Notes under the pieces: generated by a model | The model's input: the letters and a program-made list of their open reading frames with translations, nothing else | Database searches by the model: none | Told to the model about the DNA's origin: nothing | Assembly: GCA_028712365.1 (NCBI GenBank) | Contig: JAQTQE010000010.1 | Span: 1 to 54,965, forward strand | Reading direction: 5' to 3' | DNA: 54,965 nt | Origin: a bacterium | GTDB taxonomy: Bacteria; CAYTYR01; UBA6262 | Translations under genes and position numbers: made by a program | Part shown: positions 25,712-33,521 of the stretch, in pieces | Layout of the letters: each line of letters opens with the position of its first letter | Position numbering within the stretch: the stretch's first letter is position 1

Positions 25712-26575
25712 ATGGCAAAGATCGAATTAGGTATTATCGGTGGCAGTGGATTGTACGATATTGAAGGGATCAAAAATTTAAAAGCGACAGCTATTACCAC
25801 GCCTTTTGGCAAACCCAGCGATCAATATATGATCGGGGACCTTAACGGCAAAAGGATCGCTTTTTTGCCGCGGCATGCCCGCGGGCATAAGATCACTCCT
25901 TCAGAAATAAATTACCGGGCCAATATTTTTGGTTTTAAAAAGCTGGGTGTGGAAAAGATACTGTCAGTCAGCGCGGTGGGTAGTATGCGTGAAGACCTGG
26001 TCCCCGGGGACCTGATGGTCGTGGATCAGTTTTTTGACCGCACCAATCAAAGGAAGTCTACCTTCTTTGGCAAGGGTTTAGTGGCGCACGTCGGTATGGC
26101 TAATCCGGTTTGTCCGGTATTAAGCGCCGCGGTCTATACTATAGGGCAAAAACTGGGATTTCGCATTCATCGCGGGGGAAACTATATTTGTATCGAAGGA
26201 CCGCAATTTTCCACCAAGAGTGAAAGTGAAATATACCGGAGATGGGGAGTTGATGTGATCGGTATGACCAATGTGACCGAAGCCAAGCTGGCCAGGGAAG
26301 CGGAAATTTGTTATAGCACTTTGGCTTTGATCACTGATTATGATGTCTGGCATGCTTCCGAAGCAGCGGTGAGCGGCGATGGGGTGATCAAAGTATTACT
26401 TGGGAATGTTTCTAAAGCCAAGACGATCATTAAAGAGTTGGTAAATGTCCTGCCGCTTAAATCAGATTGTCATTGTGACCGGGCTTTAGCCGACGCGATC
26501 ATTACGACTCGGGAAAAGATTTCCGCTAAAACCAAAAAAGATCTGCAAGTCATTGTAGGCAAATATATTAAATAA
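25712..26575 (+). CDS. mtnP: S-methyl-5'-thioadenosine phosphorylase
   Basis: Phosphorolyses 5'-methylthioadenosine to adenine and 5-methylthioribose 1-phosphate, recycling the by-product of polyamine and related synthesis. The 287 residues show [63 protein letters not shown] and TDYDVWH, which separate this class from general PNPs. AGAGAGGAG precedes the ATG. A PfkB kinase follows 23 bp downstream. Confidence 0.94.
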   Translation: MAKIELGIIGGSGLYDIEGIKNLKATAITTPFGKPSDQYMIGDLNGKRIAFLPRHARGHKITPSEINYRANIFGFKKLGVEKILSVSAVGSMREDLVPGDLMVVDQFFDRTNQRKSTFFGKGLVAHVGMANPVCPVLSAAVYTIGQKLGFRIHRGGNYICIEGPQFSTKSESEIYRRWGVDVIGMTNVTEAKLAREAEICYSTLALITDYDVWHASEAAVSGDGVIKVLLGNVSKAKTIIKELVNVLPLKSDCHCDRALADAIITTREKISAKTKKDLQVIVGKYIK

Positions 26576-26598
26576 AACAATGCTTTTAGGAGGTTTAG

Positions 26599-27513
26599 TT
26601 GAATAAGATTTTGGTTGTGGGATCGATCGGCCTGGATACGGTGGAAACTCCTTTTGGCCAGGTACAAGATGTATTGGGTGGCTCCGCTACTTATTTCAGC
26701 GTAGCTGCCAGTTTCTTTACTCCGGTAAACCTGGTAGCGATCGTCGGATCTGATTTTCCTGAAAAGGAAATAGGATTCTTGCAGAGCCGTAGGATCGATA
26801 CTAAGGGCTTGATCATTAATCCAGGGAAAACATTTCGCTGGAAGGGAAAATATAGCTATGATTTGAATACGGCCCAGACCCTGGATACCCAGTTGAATGT
26901 CTTCGCCCAGTTTAAACCAGTACTGCCGGCGGATTATCAAGATGCGTCTTTTGTCCTGCTGGCCAATATTGACCCGGAATTGCAATTAGAAGTGCTCAAG
27001 CAGGTAAAGAAGCCAAAATTTATCGCTTGCGATACCATGAACTACTGGATCGATAAAAAGGTTGATGCTTTGAAAAAAGTGATCGCCGCGGTAGATCTTC
27101 TTTTTATTAATGAAGCAGAGATACGGCAGTTGACCCAGGAGTTGAACCTGGTCAAAGCCTCTAAGAAGATATTCTCCTGGGGAGCGAAGCATGTCATTGT
27201 CAAACAAGGGGAATATGGCGCACTCATGTTCAGCCAGGGATCTGTTTTTAGCGCGCCCGGGTTCCCGCTGGAAGAAGTAAATGATCCGACTGGGGCCGGC
27301 GACAGTTTCGCCGGCGGTTTTATGGGTTATCTAGCGCAAAAAGGGGAGCTTTCAGAAAAATATTTTCGCCAGTCGACCATCATTGGCAGTGTAATGGCGT
27401 CTTTTAATGTGGAAGATTTTAGTCTGAACCGGTTCAAACGGCTGAAATATGAGGAAATTGAACAGCGCTTTAAAGAATTTAAGAGATTATCACATTTCGA
27501 AGAGACGCTTTAA
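26599..27513 (+). CDS. PfkB-family carbohydrate or nucleoside kinase
   Basis: Ribokinase-fold kinase (304 residues) that phosphorylates a sugar or nucleoside. The C-terminal signature with the catalytic aspartate is DPTGAGDSFAGGFMGYL and the N-terminus is GSIGLDTVETPFG with the LGGSATYFSVAASFF substrate lid region. The start is TTG directly after TTAGGAGG. The short length and N-terminus resemble PfkB members often found beside mtnP in other bacteria; the substrate cannot be read from sequence. Its position between mtnP and cdd suggests a nucleoside-linked role. Confidence 0.88.
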   Translation: MNKILVVGSIGLDTVETPFGQVQDVLGGSATYFSVAASFFTPVNLVAIVGSDFPEKEIGFLQSRRIDTKGLIINPGKTFRWKGKYSYDLNTAQTLDTQLNVFAQFKPVLPADYQDASFVLLANIDPELQLEVLKQVKKPKFIACDTMNYWIDKKVDALKKVIAAVDLLFINEAEIRQLTQELNLVKASKKIFSWGAKHVIVKQGEYGALMFSQGSVFSAPGFPLEEVNDPTGAGDSFAGGFMGYLAQKGELSEKYFRQSTIIGSVMASFNVEDFSLNRFKRLKYEEIEQRFKEFKRLSHFEETL

Positions 27514-27532
27514 TTGCAAGGAGGATCATCCG

Positions 27533-27934
27533 GTGGAAAAAGAGATCCAGGAACTGGTACAATTGGCTAAAGCAGCGGCGGATAAAGCGTATGCTCCGTA
27601 TTCCAAATTTAAGGTCGGAGCCGCCTTATTGACTGCTAATGGCAAGGTATTTTCCGGTAGTAATGTGGAAAACGCGGCATATGGTCTTAGTATTTGCGCT
27701 GAGCAGGTGGCTATTGTAAAGGCAGTGAGTAGCGGGGAAACCAATTTCAAGATCATGGTGATCTTTTCACCGACCGAAGATTTGACTCCTCCCTGCGGAG
27801 CTTGCCGCCAAGTCATAGCTGAATTTAATCCCAGGATGGAAGTGATCCTGGTGAATAAAAAAGGGGAAATGAAAGCCCTCAATATGAACAAACTATTAGC
27901 TGAGCCGTTTACTCTCAAAAAGGATAAACTATGA
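27533..27934 (+). CDS. cdd: cytidine deaminase
   Basis: Zinc enzyme converting cytidine and deoxycytidine to uridine and deoxyuridine, the substrates of pdp. The 133 residues hold the N-terminal YAPYSKFKVGAAL, the catalytic glutamate and first zinc cysteine in SICAEQVAI (in place of the more common CAER), and PPCGACRQVIAEF with the other two zinc cysteines. The start is GTG at 27533, 7 bp after AAGGAGG; the reading frame stays open further upstream but overlaps the PfkB gene. It overlaps the HAD gene by 4 bp. Confidence 0.95.
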   Translation: MEKEIQELVQLAKAAADKAYAPYSKFKVGAALLTANGKVFSGSNVENAAYGLSICAEQVAIVKAVSSGETNFKIMVIFSPTEDLTPPCGACRQVIAEFNPRMEVILVNKKGEMKALNMNKLLAEPFTLKKDKL

Positions 27935-28611
27935 TCCAAGCCGTAGTTTTTGACCTGGACAATACGCTTTGGGATTTTATGAAAGCCAAGCGCGTGGCGG
28001 TAGAAGCGGCGGTAGAAGCTATGATCGACGCGGGAATGGATCTGGGGAAGGAAGCAATGATCAACCGGATATTCAATCTTTATTCCGTGGAAGGCATCGA
28101 AGACCAACAGATATTTGATAAAATATTATTACAGGAATTCGGTAAAATAGATTATAAGATCCTGGCCGCGGGGATCATTGGCTATCGCCGGGCCAAAGAA
28201 GGAGCCCTGACCCTTTATCCGCATGTCATGTCCACCTTGATCGGTATTGCCAAACGGGGCATTAAGATGGCCGTGATCAGTGATGCTCCCCGGCTGGCAG
28301 TATGGATGCGGTTATGCTCATTTAATTTGCATCCGATATTTGACCAGGTCATTACCTTTGATGATACCGGTGAAAGGAAGCCAAGCCCTAAACCATTTCG
28401 CAAGCTACTAGAGCTTTGGCCGCTGGATCCGCAGCACGTGGTCATGGTGGGGGACTGGGCGGAGCGCGATGTTGTTGGCGCTAAGCAGGTCGGGATGAAA
28501 ACGGTCTTTGCCCGGTATGGCAATCTTTTCGAAACCAAAGAAAGCGGCGCTGATTACGAAATAAATGATATTAAAGAGATCATAAGTATTATCGAAAAAG
28601 AAAATGGTTAA
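27931..28611 (+). CDS. HAD-superfamily hydrolase
   Basis: A 226-residue haloacid dehalogenase-like phosphatase. Motif I with the nucleophile is VVFDLDNTLWDF, motif II is MAVISDAPR, motif III lysine is in GERKPSPKPF, and motif IV is VVMVGDWAERDVVGA. The helical cap follows motif I, as in subfamily IA. The ATG overlaps the cdd stop. A pyrimidine nucleotidase (YjjG-like) or other sugar-phosphate phosphatase role is possible given the neighbour, but not shown. Confidence 0.9.
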   Translation: MIQAVVFDLDNTLWDFMKAKRVAVEAAVEAMIDAGMDLGKEAMINRIFNLYSVEGIEDQQIFDKILLQEFGKIDYKILAAGIIGYRRAKEGALTLYPHVMSTLIGIAKRGIKMAVISDAPRLAVWMRLCSFNLHPIFDQVITFDDTGERKPSPKPFRKLLELWPLDPQHVVMVGDWAERDVVGAKQVGMKTVFARYGNLFETKESGADYEINDIKEIISIIEKENG

Positions 28612-29068
28612 AAAGATCAGCGAATTTATGGCGTTAGTCGGTATTTATATCGCTGCCGGCAGGAAAGGAGCAGTCCCGATCGGGATTGCTCTTTTTAGTT
28701 CCTGGCGGGTAGTTTTTCTTTATTTGCTTATTATCGAACTGGTGCAAATACCGCTTTTCTATTTTTTATTGGGGCCGTTGGCTTTCCGCATGGTATGGGT
28801 ACAGCGTTTGAAAACAAAATACCAAGCCCAAAGAACCAAGATCATGCACTCAAAGCCATTCTTAACCGCTAAAAAGTATGGTGGCTGGGGAGTGTTTTTT
28901 ATTGTCGCGATGCCGGCTTTTACCGGCGGTGTGTTAGGAGGGGTCTTGCTGGCGCGATTGTTGGGATTGCGGCAGCGGAAAAGTATCCTGGCGATCATAG
29001 CTGGCATTTTGACCTGTAATGCGGGTCTGGTTTTTGGCGTGGTGGGAATTAAATGGCTATTAACTTAA
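28604..29068 (+). CDS. small multidrug-export-like membrane protein
   Basis: A 154-residue membrane protein with about four hydrophobic segments. It resembles the Pfam small multi-drug export family (Sm_multidrug_ex): conserved features are ELRGAIP-like RKGAVPIGIA near the N-terminus, a polar loop with YGGWGVFFIVAMPAFTGGVLGG, and the C-terminal helix. It overlaps the HAD gene by 8 bp and the following kinase gene by 16 bp. The family name is historical; true transport substrate is unproven. Confidence 0.75.
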   Translation: MVKKISEFMALVGIYIAAGRKGAVPIGIALFSSWRVVFLYLLIIELVQIPLFYFLLGPLAFRMVWVQRLKTKYQAQRTKIMHSKPFLTAKKYGGWGVFFIVAMPAFTGGVLGGVLLARLLGLRQRKSILAIIAGILTCNAGLVFGVVGIKWLLT

Positions 29069-30141
29069 TTGAAAAAAATAATAAAGTTTTACCGTATTTA
29101 TTAAGTATCGGGTTGGTATTAATAACTACTTTATTTGGTATTTTTATTAAAGGGAAGCTAGAGCCCACCAACCTGGTTATGTTTTATCTGCTGGCGGTTG
29201 TTATCGCGGCTATTAACTGGGGTAAAGGCCCGGCTATTACTGCTTCAATTATTGGCGTGCTCTCCTTTGACTTCTTTCTAGTCCCGCCCTATTATACTTT
29301 TACCGTATCCAGCGTCCATTATATTTTTACCTTCATTGGCTTGCTCATAGTTGGCTTAGTGGTTAGTACTTTAGCTTCCAGGGTACGGGAACAGACCATT
29401 AAAGCGCAGAAAGTCGAGTTATTACAGGAAACGGAGAAATTGCAGACAGCTCTCTTGCATTCCATATCTCATGACCTGCGCACCCCCTTAGCTACTATTA
29501 CCGGCAGCTTAAGCACTATACTCCATGATGATCTTGATCTTAATAAGAAAACCAGCCAGGAGCTTTTAAAAGGCGCAAAGCAGGAAGCAGACCGTCTTAA
29601 TCGCCTGGTTAGTAATCTACTGGATATGACAAAGATGGAAGCGGGAGTATTGCGTATTTCTAAAAAACCTTGTGATTTAAGGGATGTTCTGGGAACTTCC
29701 CTTGAAGCACTAAAAGAGAAAGTGGGCTGCCGGGAAGTTAGAATAAGCATCCCGGCAGATTGCCCGGAGATCTACCTGGATTTTTCTTTCATGATCAAGG
29801 CTTTTTACAATTTGATCGATAACGCGATCAATTATTCTCTTCCTGGCTCGCCTATCCTGATCAGGGCCGCGGTCATAAATGATAGAGTAAGGATAGAAAT
29901 AATAGATCAAGGGCCAGGCATTCCTCCGGCAGACCTAGAACGCATTTTTGAAAAGTTTTATCGGGCAAAAAGTCCCGGCCGGGTAAGTGGGACAGGATTA
30001 GGGCTTTCCATCTGTAAAGGGATTATCGAAGCGCATAATGGAGCGATTGCAGCCCGCAATAACCCAGCTGGAGGAGCAACGTTGGCCATTAGCCTGCCTT
30101 TAGGGACCAGCGGAGGACAAGATGAAGATGGAAAAAAATAA
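29053..30141 (+). CDS. KdpD-like sensor kinase lacking the N-terminal KdpD and USP domains
   Basis: A 362-residue histidine kinase. Residues 10-115 form a four-helix DUF4118 membrane region as in KdpD (LSFDFFLVPPYYTFTVSS). They are followed by HisKA with LLHSISHDLRTPLATITG and HATPase with NLIDNAINYS, DQGPGIPPADLERIF and GTGLGLSICKGI. The large cytoplasmic N-terminal sensor and Usp domains of classical KdpD (about 900 residues) are absent. The ATG follows GGTGGGA. It overlaps its response regulator by 20 bp, and a TrkH channel follows, so potassium or turgor is the likely signal. Confidence 0.9.
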   Translation: MAINLIEKNNKVLPYLLSIGLVLITTLFGIFIKGKLEPTNLVMFYLLAVVIAAINWGKGPAITASIIGVLSFDFFLVPPYYTFTVSSVHYIFTFIGLLIVGLVVSTLASRVREQTIKAQKVELLQETEKLQTALLHSISHDLRTPLATITGSLSTILHDDLDLNKKTSQELLKGAKQEADRLNRLVSNLLDMTKMEAGVLRISKKPCDLRDVLGTSLEALKEKVGCREVRISIPADCPEIYLDFSFMIKAFYNLIDNAINYSLPGSPILIRAAVINDRVRIEIIDQGPGIPPADLERIFEKFYRAKSPGRVSGTGLGLSICKGIIEAHNGAIAARNNPAGGATLAISLPLGTSGGQDEDGKK

Positions 30142-30826
30142 GGATATCCGGATCCTCATAGTTGATGACGAAAAAGCGATCAGGAATTTCTTGCGGGTAT
30201 CTTTGGCCGCTTGCGGTTATAGCATTTATGAAGCCGGGAGTGGTAAAGAAGCTTTGGAGAAAGTGATAGTTTTAAATCCCGAGGTCATAATACTGGACCT
30301 GGGCCTGCCGGACATTGATGGTATAAAAGTTATCCGCCAGATTCGCAAAAGTTCCAGGACCCCGATCATAATATTATCGGTTAGAGAAGAAGTCGGGGAT
30401 AAAGTGACGGCGCTGGAAGAAGGAGCAGATGATTATTTAACTAAACCTTTTAATATCGCTGAACTTCTGGCGCGGATCAGAGCGGTTTTACGCCGTCTGA
30501 CGCCAGCGGACCAGGAAAGTATTTTTCGCACCGGGAAACTTATTATTGATTTTACTAAGCGTCTCGTAACGGTAAGTGGTAAACCAGTAGAATTGACTCC
30601 GACTGAATATGAAATAATAAAACTTATGGTACGTAATGCGGGAAAGGTGTTAACGCATAGGCAGATCCTGAAGGAAGTTTGGAATAAAACCGATGAATTA
30701 GAAGGTGTTTTTCATTTATTGCGTGTCACCGTCAGTAACCTGCGCAGTAAGATCGAGCCAGATCCTGATCGTCCTACCTATATCCTGACCGAACCTTGTA
30801 TCGGTTATCGCCTGCAAGATTTTTGA
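30122..30826 (+). CDS. KdpE/OmpR-family response regulator
   Basis: A 234-residue regulator with a receiver domain (acidic LIVDDEKAIRNFL, phosphoacceptor in VIILDLGLPDIDG, lysine in DYLTKPFN) and a winged-helix DNA-binding domain (about 135-230, with LTPTEYEIIKLMV and HLLRVTVSNLRSKIE). GGAGGACA precedes the ATG, inside the end of the kinase gene. The pair probably controls the downstream TrkH channel gene 47 bp away rather than kdpFABC, which is absent here. Confidence 0.92.
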   Translation: MKMEKNKDIRILIVDDEKAIRNFLRVSLAACGYSIYEAGSGKEALEKVIVLNPEVIILDLGLPDIDGIKVIRQIRKSSRTPIIILSVREEVGDKVTALEEGADDYLTKPFNIAELLARIRAVLRRLTPADQESIFRTGKLIIDFTKRLVTVSGKPVELTPTEYEIIKLMVRNAGKVLTHRQILKEVWNKTDELEGVFHLLRVTVSNLRSKIEPDPDRPTYILTEPCIGYRLQDF

Positions 30827-30873
30827 CCTTTTATTGATTTGCCTTCCCCTTGATCCTAGAGTAAGTTTTAGGT

Positions 30874-32202
30874 ATGAAAAAACTCACTCCCTATCAATTA
30901 TTGCTTTTTGGGTATATTTTTATTACCTTAATCGGGGCTATGATTTTATCTTTACCGGTTTCTTCAGCCAAGGGTACAGCCCAGCCCTTTCTGGATGCTT
31001 TGTTTGTTTCCAGCTCAGGGATCAGCACTACGGGACTGTCGGTAGTCGATATAGGCAGCTACTATTCCTTCTTTGGGCAGATAGTCCTGCTGGTTATTTT
31101 TCAGATCGGCGGGATAGGCTATATGACTTTCATTATTTTTACCGCTTATATGTTGGGGATGGGCCGCTCTCTGAAAACCTCTTTGGTCGCCAGGGAATCC
31201 TTAGTAGGATCAGACCTTAATTTACTGGAAACTTTTTTTAAGAAAGTGCTATTGTATACATGTTTTTTTGAATTAAGCGGGACGATCATTTTAGCCTTGA
31301 TCTGGATGAAAGATTATCCATTGTGGCAGTCTTTATATTTGGGCCTATATCATTCTGTTGCTGCTTTTTGTACCGCTGGATTCGGATTATTTTCCGATAG
31401 CTTAATGAAATACCAGCATAATGTGTTACTGAACGTAACTATAATTATCCTCTCCCTGGCAGGTGGCCTGGGATTTTTTGTTTTAGATGACATTAGGAAC
31501 TACATACACCGCAAAATCAAGAAGCAATATCCTGCCAGATTGGCCGTGCATACTAAACTGGTATTAATTACCACCTTTATTATTATTTTGGCTGGTACGG
31601 CAGTGATCTATATGGCTGAAGATTGGCAGCCCATAACCGCGAATAATTATGAAAAAGGAATGCACTCTGTTTTTCAGGCGGTTTCCGCGTCTACTACCGA
31701 TGGGTATAATACTATTGATATAGGCAAGATGAGCTTGACCAGTTGGATCATGATCATGCTGCTGATGTTCGTCGGGGCTTCGCCAGGAAGCACCGGAGGA
31801 GGAATAAAAACGACCACGTTTGCTTTATTATTCATCCTGATCTGGTCTAAGCTGCGCGATCGCAATTTTAATATTTTTAAAAGGGAAATAGGTGATCAAG
31901 GGATATATAATGCGGTGATAATCTTTATCTTCTTCCTGGCCATTATTTTCATTGATGCCTTGGTCATGGCCTTTACGGAAAAAGCTTCTTTTATCCAGGT
32001 TTTGTTTGAAATTGTTTCGGCTTTGGGAAATACCGGATTATCTACCGGGATCACCGCGGCTTTGAGCAATGCGGGCAGGGCGATATTATCACTGACCATG
32101 TTTATTGGCAGGGTAGGGCCATTAATTGTGGCTACAGCGGTTATCACCAAACCAAAAAAGGTGCTTTATAGATATGCCCGGGAAGATGTTTTTATTGGTT
32201 AG
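30874..32202 (+). CDS. TrkH/KtrB-type potassium uptake channel subunit
   Basis: A 442-residue membrane protein with four pore-loop repeats. Selectivity-loop glycines are visible in SSGISTTGLSV, FCTAGFGLFSD, STTDGYNTID and ALGNTGLSTGIT. The intramembrane loop region after repeat 3 is glycine-rich (GASPGSTGGGIKTTTF). Length fits KtrB better than the longer TrkH. No trkA or ktrA regulatory subunit is in the window. An intrinsic terminator follows 50 bp after the stop. Confidence 0.93.
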   Translation: MKKLTPYQLLLFGYIFITLIGAMILSLPVSSAKGTAQPFLDALFVSSSGISTTGLSVVDIGSYYSFFGQIVLLVIFQIGGIGYMTFIIFTAYMLGMGRSLKTSLVARESLVGSDLNLLETFFKKVLLYTCFFELSGTIILALIWMKDYPLWQSLYLGLYHSVAAFCTAGFGLFSDSLMKYQHNVLLNVTIIILSLAGGLGFFVLDDIRNYIHRKIKKQYPARLAVHTKLVLITTFIIILAGTAVIYMAEDWQPITANNYEKGMHSVFQAVSASTTDGYNTIDIGKMSLTSWIMIMLLMFVGASPGSTGGGIKTTTFALLFILIWSKLRDRNFNIFKREIGDQGIYNAVIIFIFFLAIIFIDALVMAFTEKASFIQVLFEIVSALGNTGLSTGITAALSNAGRAILSLTMFIGRVGPLIVATAVITKPKKVLYRYAREDVFIG

Positions 32203-32252
32203 AACTGAAAATTAGTTGCTGCTAGTTATCCAGAGATAAAAGTGGTCATACC

Positions 32253-32287
32253 AAGAACGATCCTTCAAGCAGGATCGTTCTTTTTTT
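32253..32287 (+). terminator. intrinsic terminator after the potassium channel gene
   Basis: Perfect 12-bp inverted repeat AAGAACGATCCT (32253-32264) / AGGATCGTTCTT (32271-32282) with a six-base loop, followed by a run of seven T (32281-32287). It is oriented for plus-strand transcription and ends the cdd-to-trkH run. Confidence 0.95.
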
Positions 32288-32336
32288 ATTTGAAACTATT
32301 TATTGTTTGAGATTGTCTAATTTTTGAAATGAGGGA

Positions 32337-32407
32337 AAACTACGGCAGCGTTTCTTGAGCCTTACCGAGCTACTCCTCTGTTGGACTCAATTTTCCTGCC
32401 GTAGTTT
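32337..32407. repeat. nested inverted repeat overlapping the 3' end of the rhomboid gene
   Basis: Outer 12-bp arms AAACTACGGCAG (32337-32348) and CTGCCGTAGTTT (32396-32407) are exact complements. Inside, CTTGAGCC and GGACTCAA form a second, slightly imperfect stem. The right arm lies in the last codons of the minus-strand rhomboid gene, and its stop codon (32362-32364) is in the loop. It may act as a weak terminator for pilPQ-rhomboid, since TTTT follows on the minus strand. Confidence 0.7.
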
Positions 32408-33513
32408 ATTAAGCAGATCAGCCCCCAGCCAAAAGCAAATCCCCCGATATGAGCCCACCAGGCGATATTGGTATGGTGCGTCAAATGGGCCCACCAGCTG
32501 TTAAAGAGTTGCAATCCCAGCCAGCTAGTAAAGAAAACAGCAGACGGTATCTCTATGATCTTGAAAAAGAACAGGGTTTTGATCTTAATTTTTGGGAATA
32601 GGAATAGGTAAGCTCCCATTATCCCGCTGATAGCGCCGCTAGCGCCGATCAATGGCGCAAAGCTGGTTTTATTGAAATAAACATGCCCCAGGCTCGCTGC
32701 TAAACCGCAGGCCAGGTAAAAAAGCAAAAATTTTATAACCCCGAACTTCTCTTCTACATTGTCCCCGAACAACCACAGGAAGAACATATTCCCCAGCAGG
32801 TGAAACACTCCTCCATGCAGGAATAAAGCCGTCACAATGTTAAGGCCGATAGTGCCTGCCATGAATTGGGCGGGTACCAATCCGAATTGTTGGAAGAGCG
32901 TCGGCCATTTTCCCAGCGGGATAAATATTATTTGAAATATAAAAGCAGCCAGGTTCAGGCTGATCAGGGATAAGGTGGCCCAGGGGAAAGAAGAACGGGG
33001 ATTATCATCGGCTAAAGGCAGGATGATCTTAGGTAAGATTAAGAATAAAGGCACGCTTTTAGCCAGGCTGGATAAAGATTCCATTGTATCCAGTTGCTGC
33101 TGGAACCCTTTTTGCTCCTGGGCCATAGCCGCGGCTAATTTATTGATCAAGGGATTGCCTTGGTTAAATCTCACTACTTTGGCAATTTCGTCCCGGTCAG
33201 CCCAGAGACCCTGGCAAGTAGGGCAACGATCCAAAAAGATATTTGAATTATAGGCATAATTGAATTTGTTCATGGGCAGAAGACAGCGTGGGCATTTCTT
33301 TTGTTGCTCGGCAAGAGTGTAGATATTTTGGGCTTTTTGGGTGACTTCGGAGATAGTTAAAGGAGGAAATTCATGTATGGCCTTGAATGTTTCAAGGTAA
33401 GCTGGTAATTCCTGTGGATCAAACCAGAGGCCGCCACACCTGGCACACATATCTATCTTGATGCTATGATAATTAATAGCCTGCAGGGGTTTTTGGCAAT
33501 TAGGGCAAAGCAT
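32362..33513 (-). CDS. rhomboid-family intramembrane protease with two N-terminal zinc ribbons
   Basis: A 383-residue protein. Two CxxC...CxxC zinc-ribbon modules of the TFIIB-like type occupy residues 1-45 (C3, C6, C23, C26) and 74-110 (C74, C77, C97, C100). The rhomboid core (about 175-370) has FLHGG, the HLLGNM motif (H238, N242), the serine nucleophile in GASGAISG (S292) and the catalytic histidine in AHIGGFAFG (H355). Six membrane segments are seen. All catalytic residues are present, so it should be an active serine protease. It starts 8 bp after pilQ on the same strand and is probably in the pilP-pilQ operon. Its last ten residues lie in the palindromic element. Confidence 0.93.
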   Translation of the reverse strand: MLCPNCQKPLQAINYHSIKIDMCARCGGLWFDPQELPAYLETFKAIHEFPPLTISEVTQKAQNIYTLAEQQKKCPRCLLPMNKFNYAYNSNIFLDRCPTCQGLWADRDEIAKVVRFNQGNPLINKLAAAMAQEQKGFQQQLDTMESLSSLAKSVPLFLILPKIILPLADDNPRSSFPWATLSLISLNLAAFIFQIIFIPLGKWPTLFQQFGLVPAQFMAGTIGLNIVTALFLHGGVFHLLGNMFFLWLFGDNVEEKFGVIKFLLFYLACGLAASLGHVYFNKTSFAPLIGASGAISGIMGAYLFLFPKIKIKTLFFFKIIEIPSAVFFTSWLGLQLFNSWWAHLTHHTNIAWWAHIGGFAFGWGLICLINYGRKIESNRGVAR

Positions 33514-33521
33514 GTGGGGTG

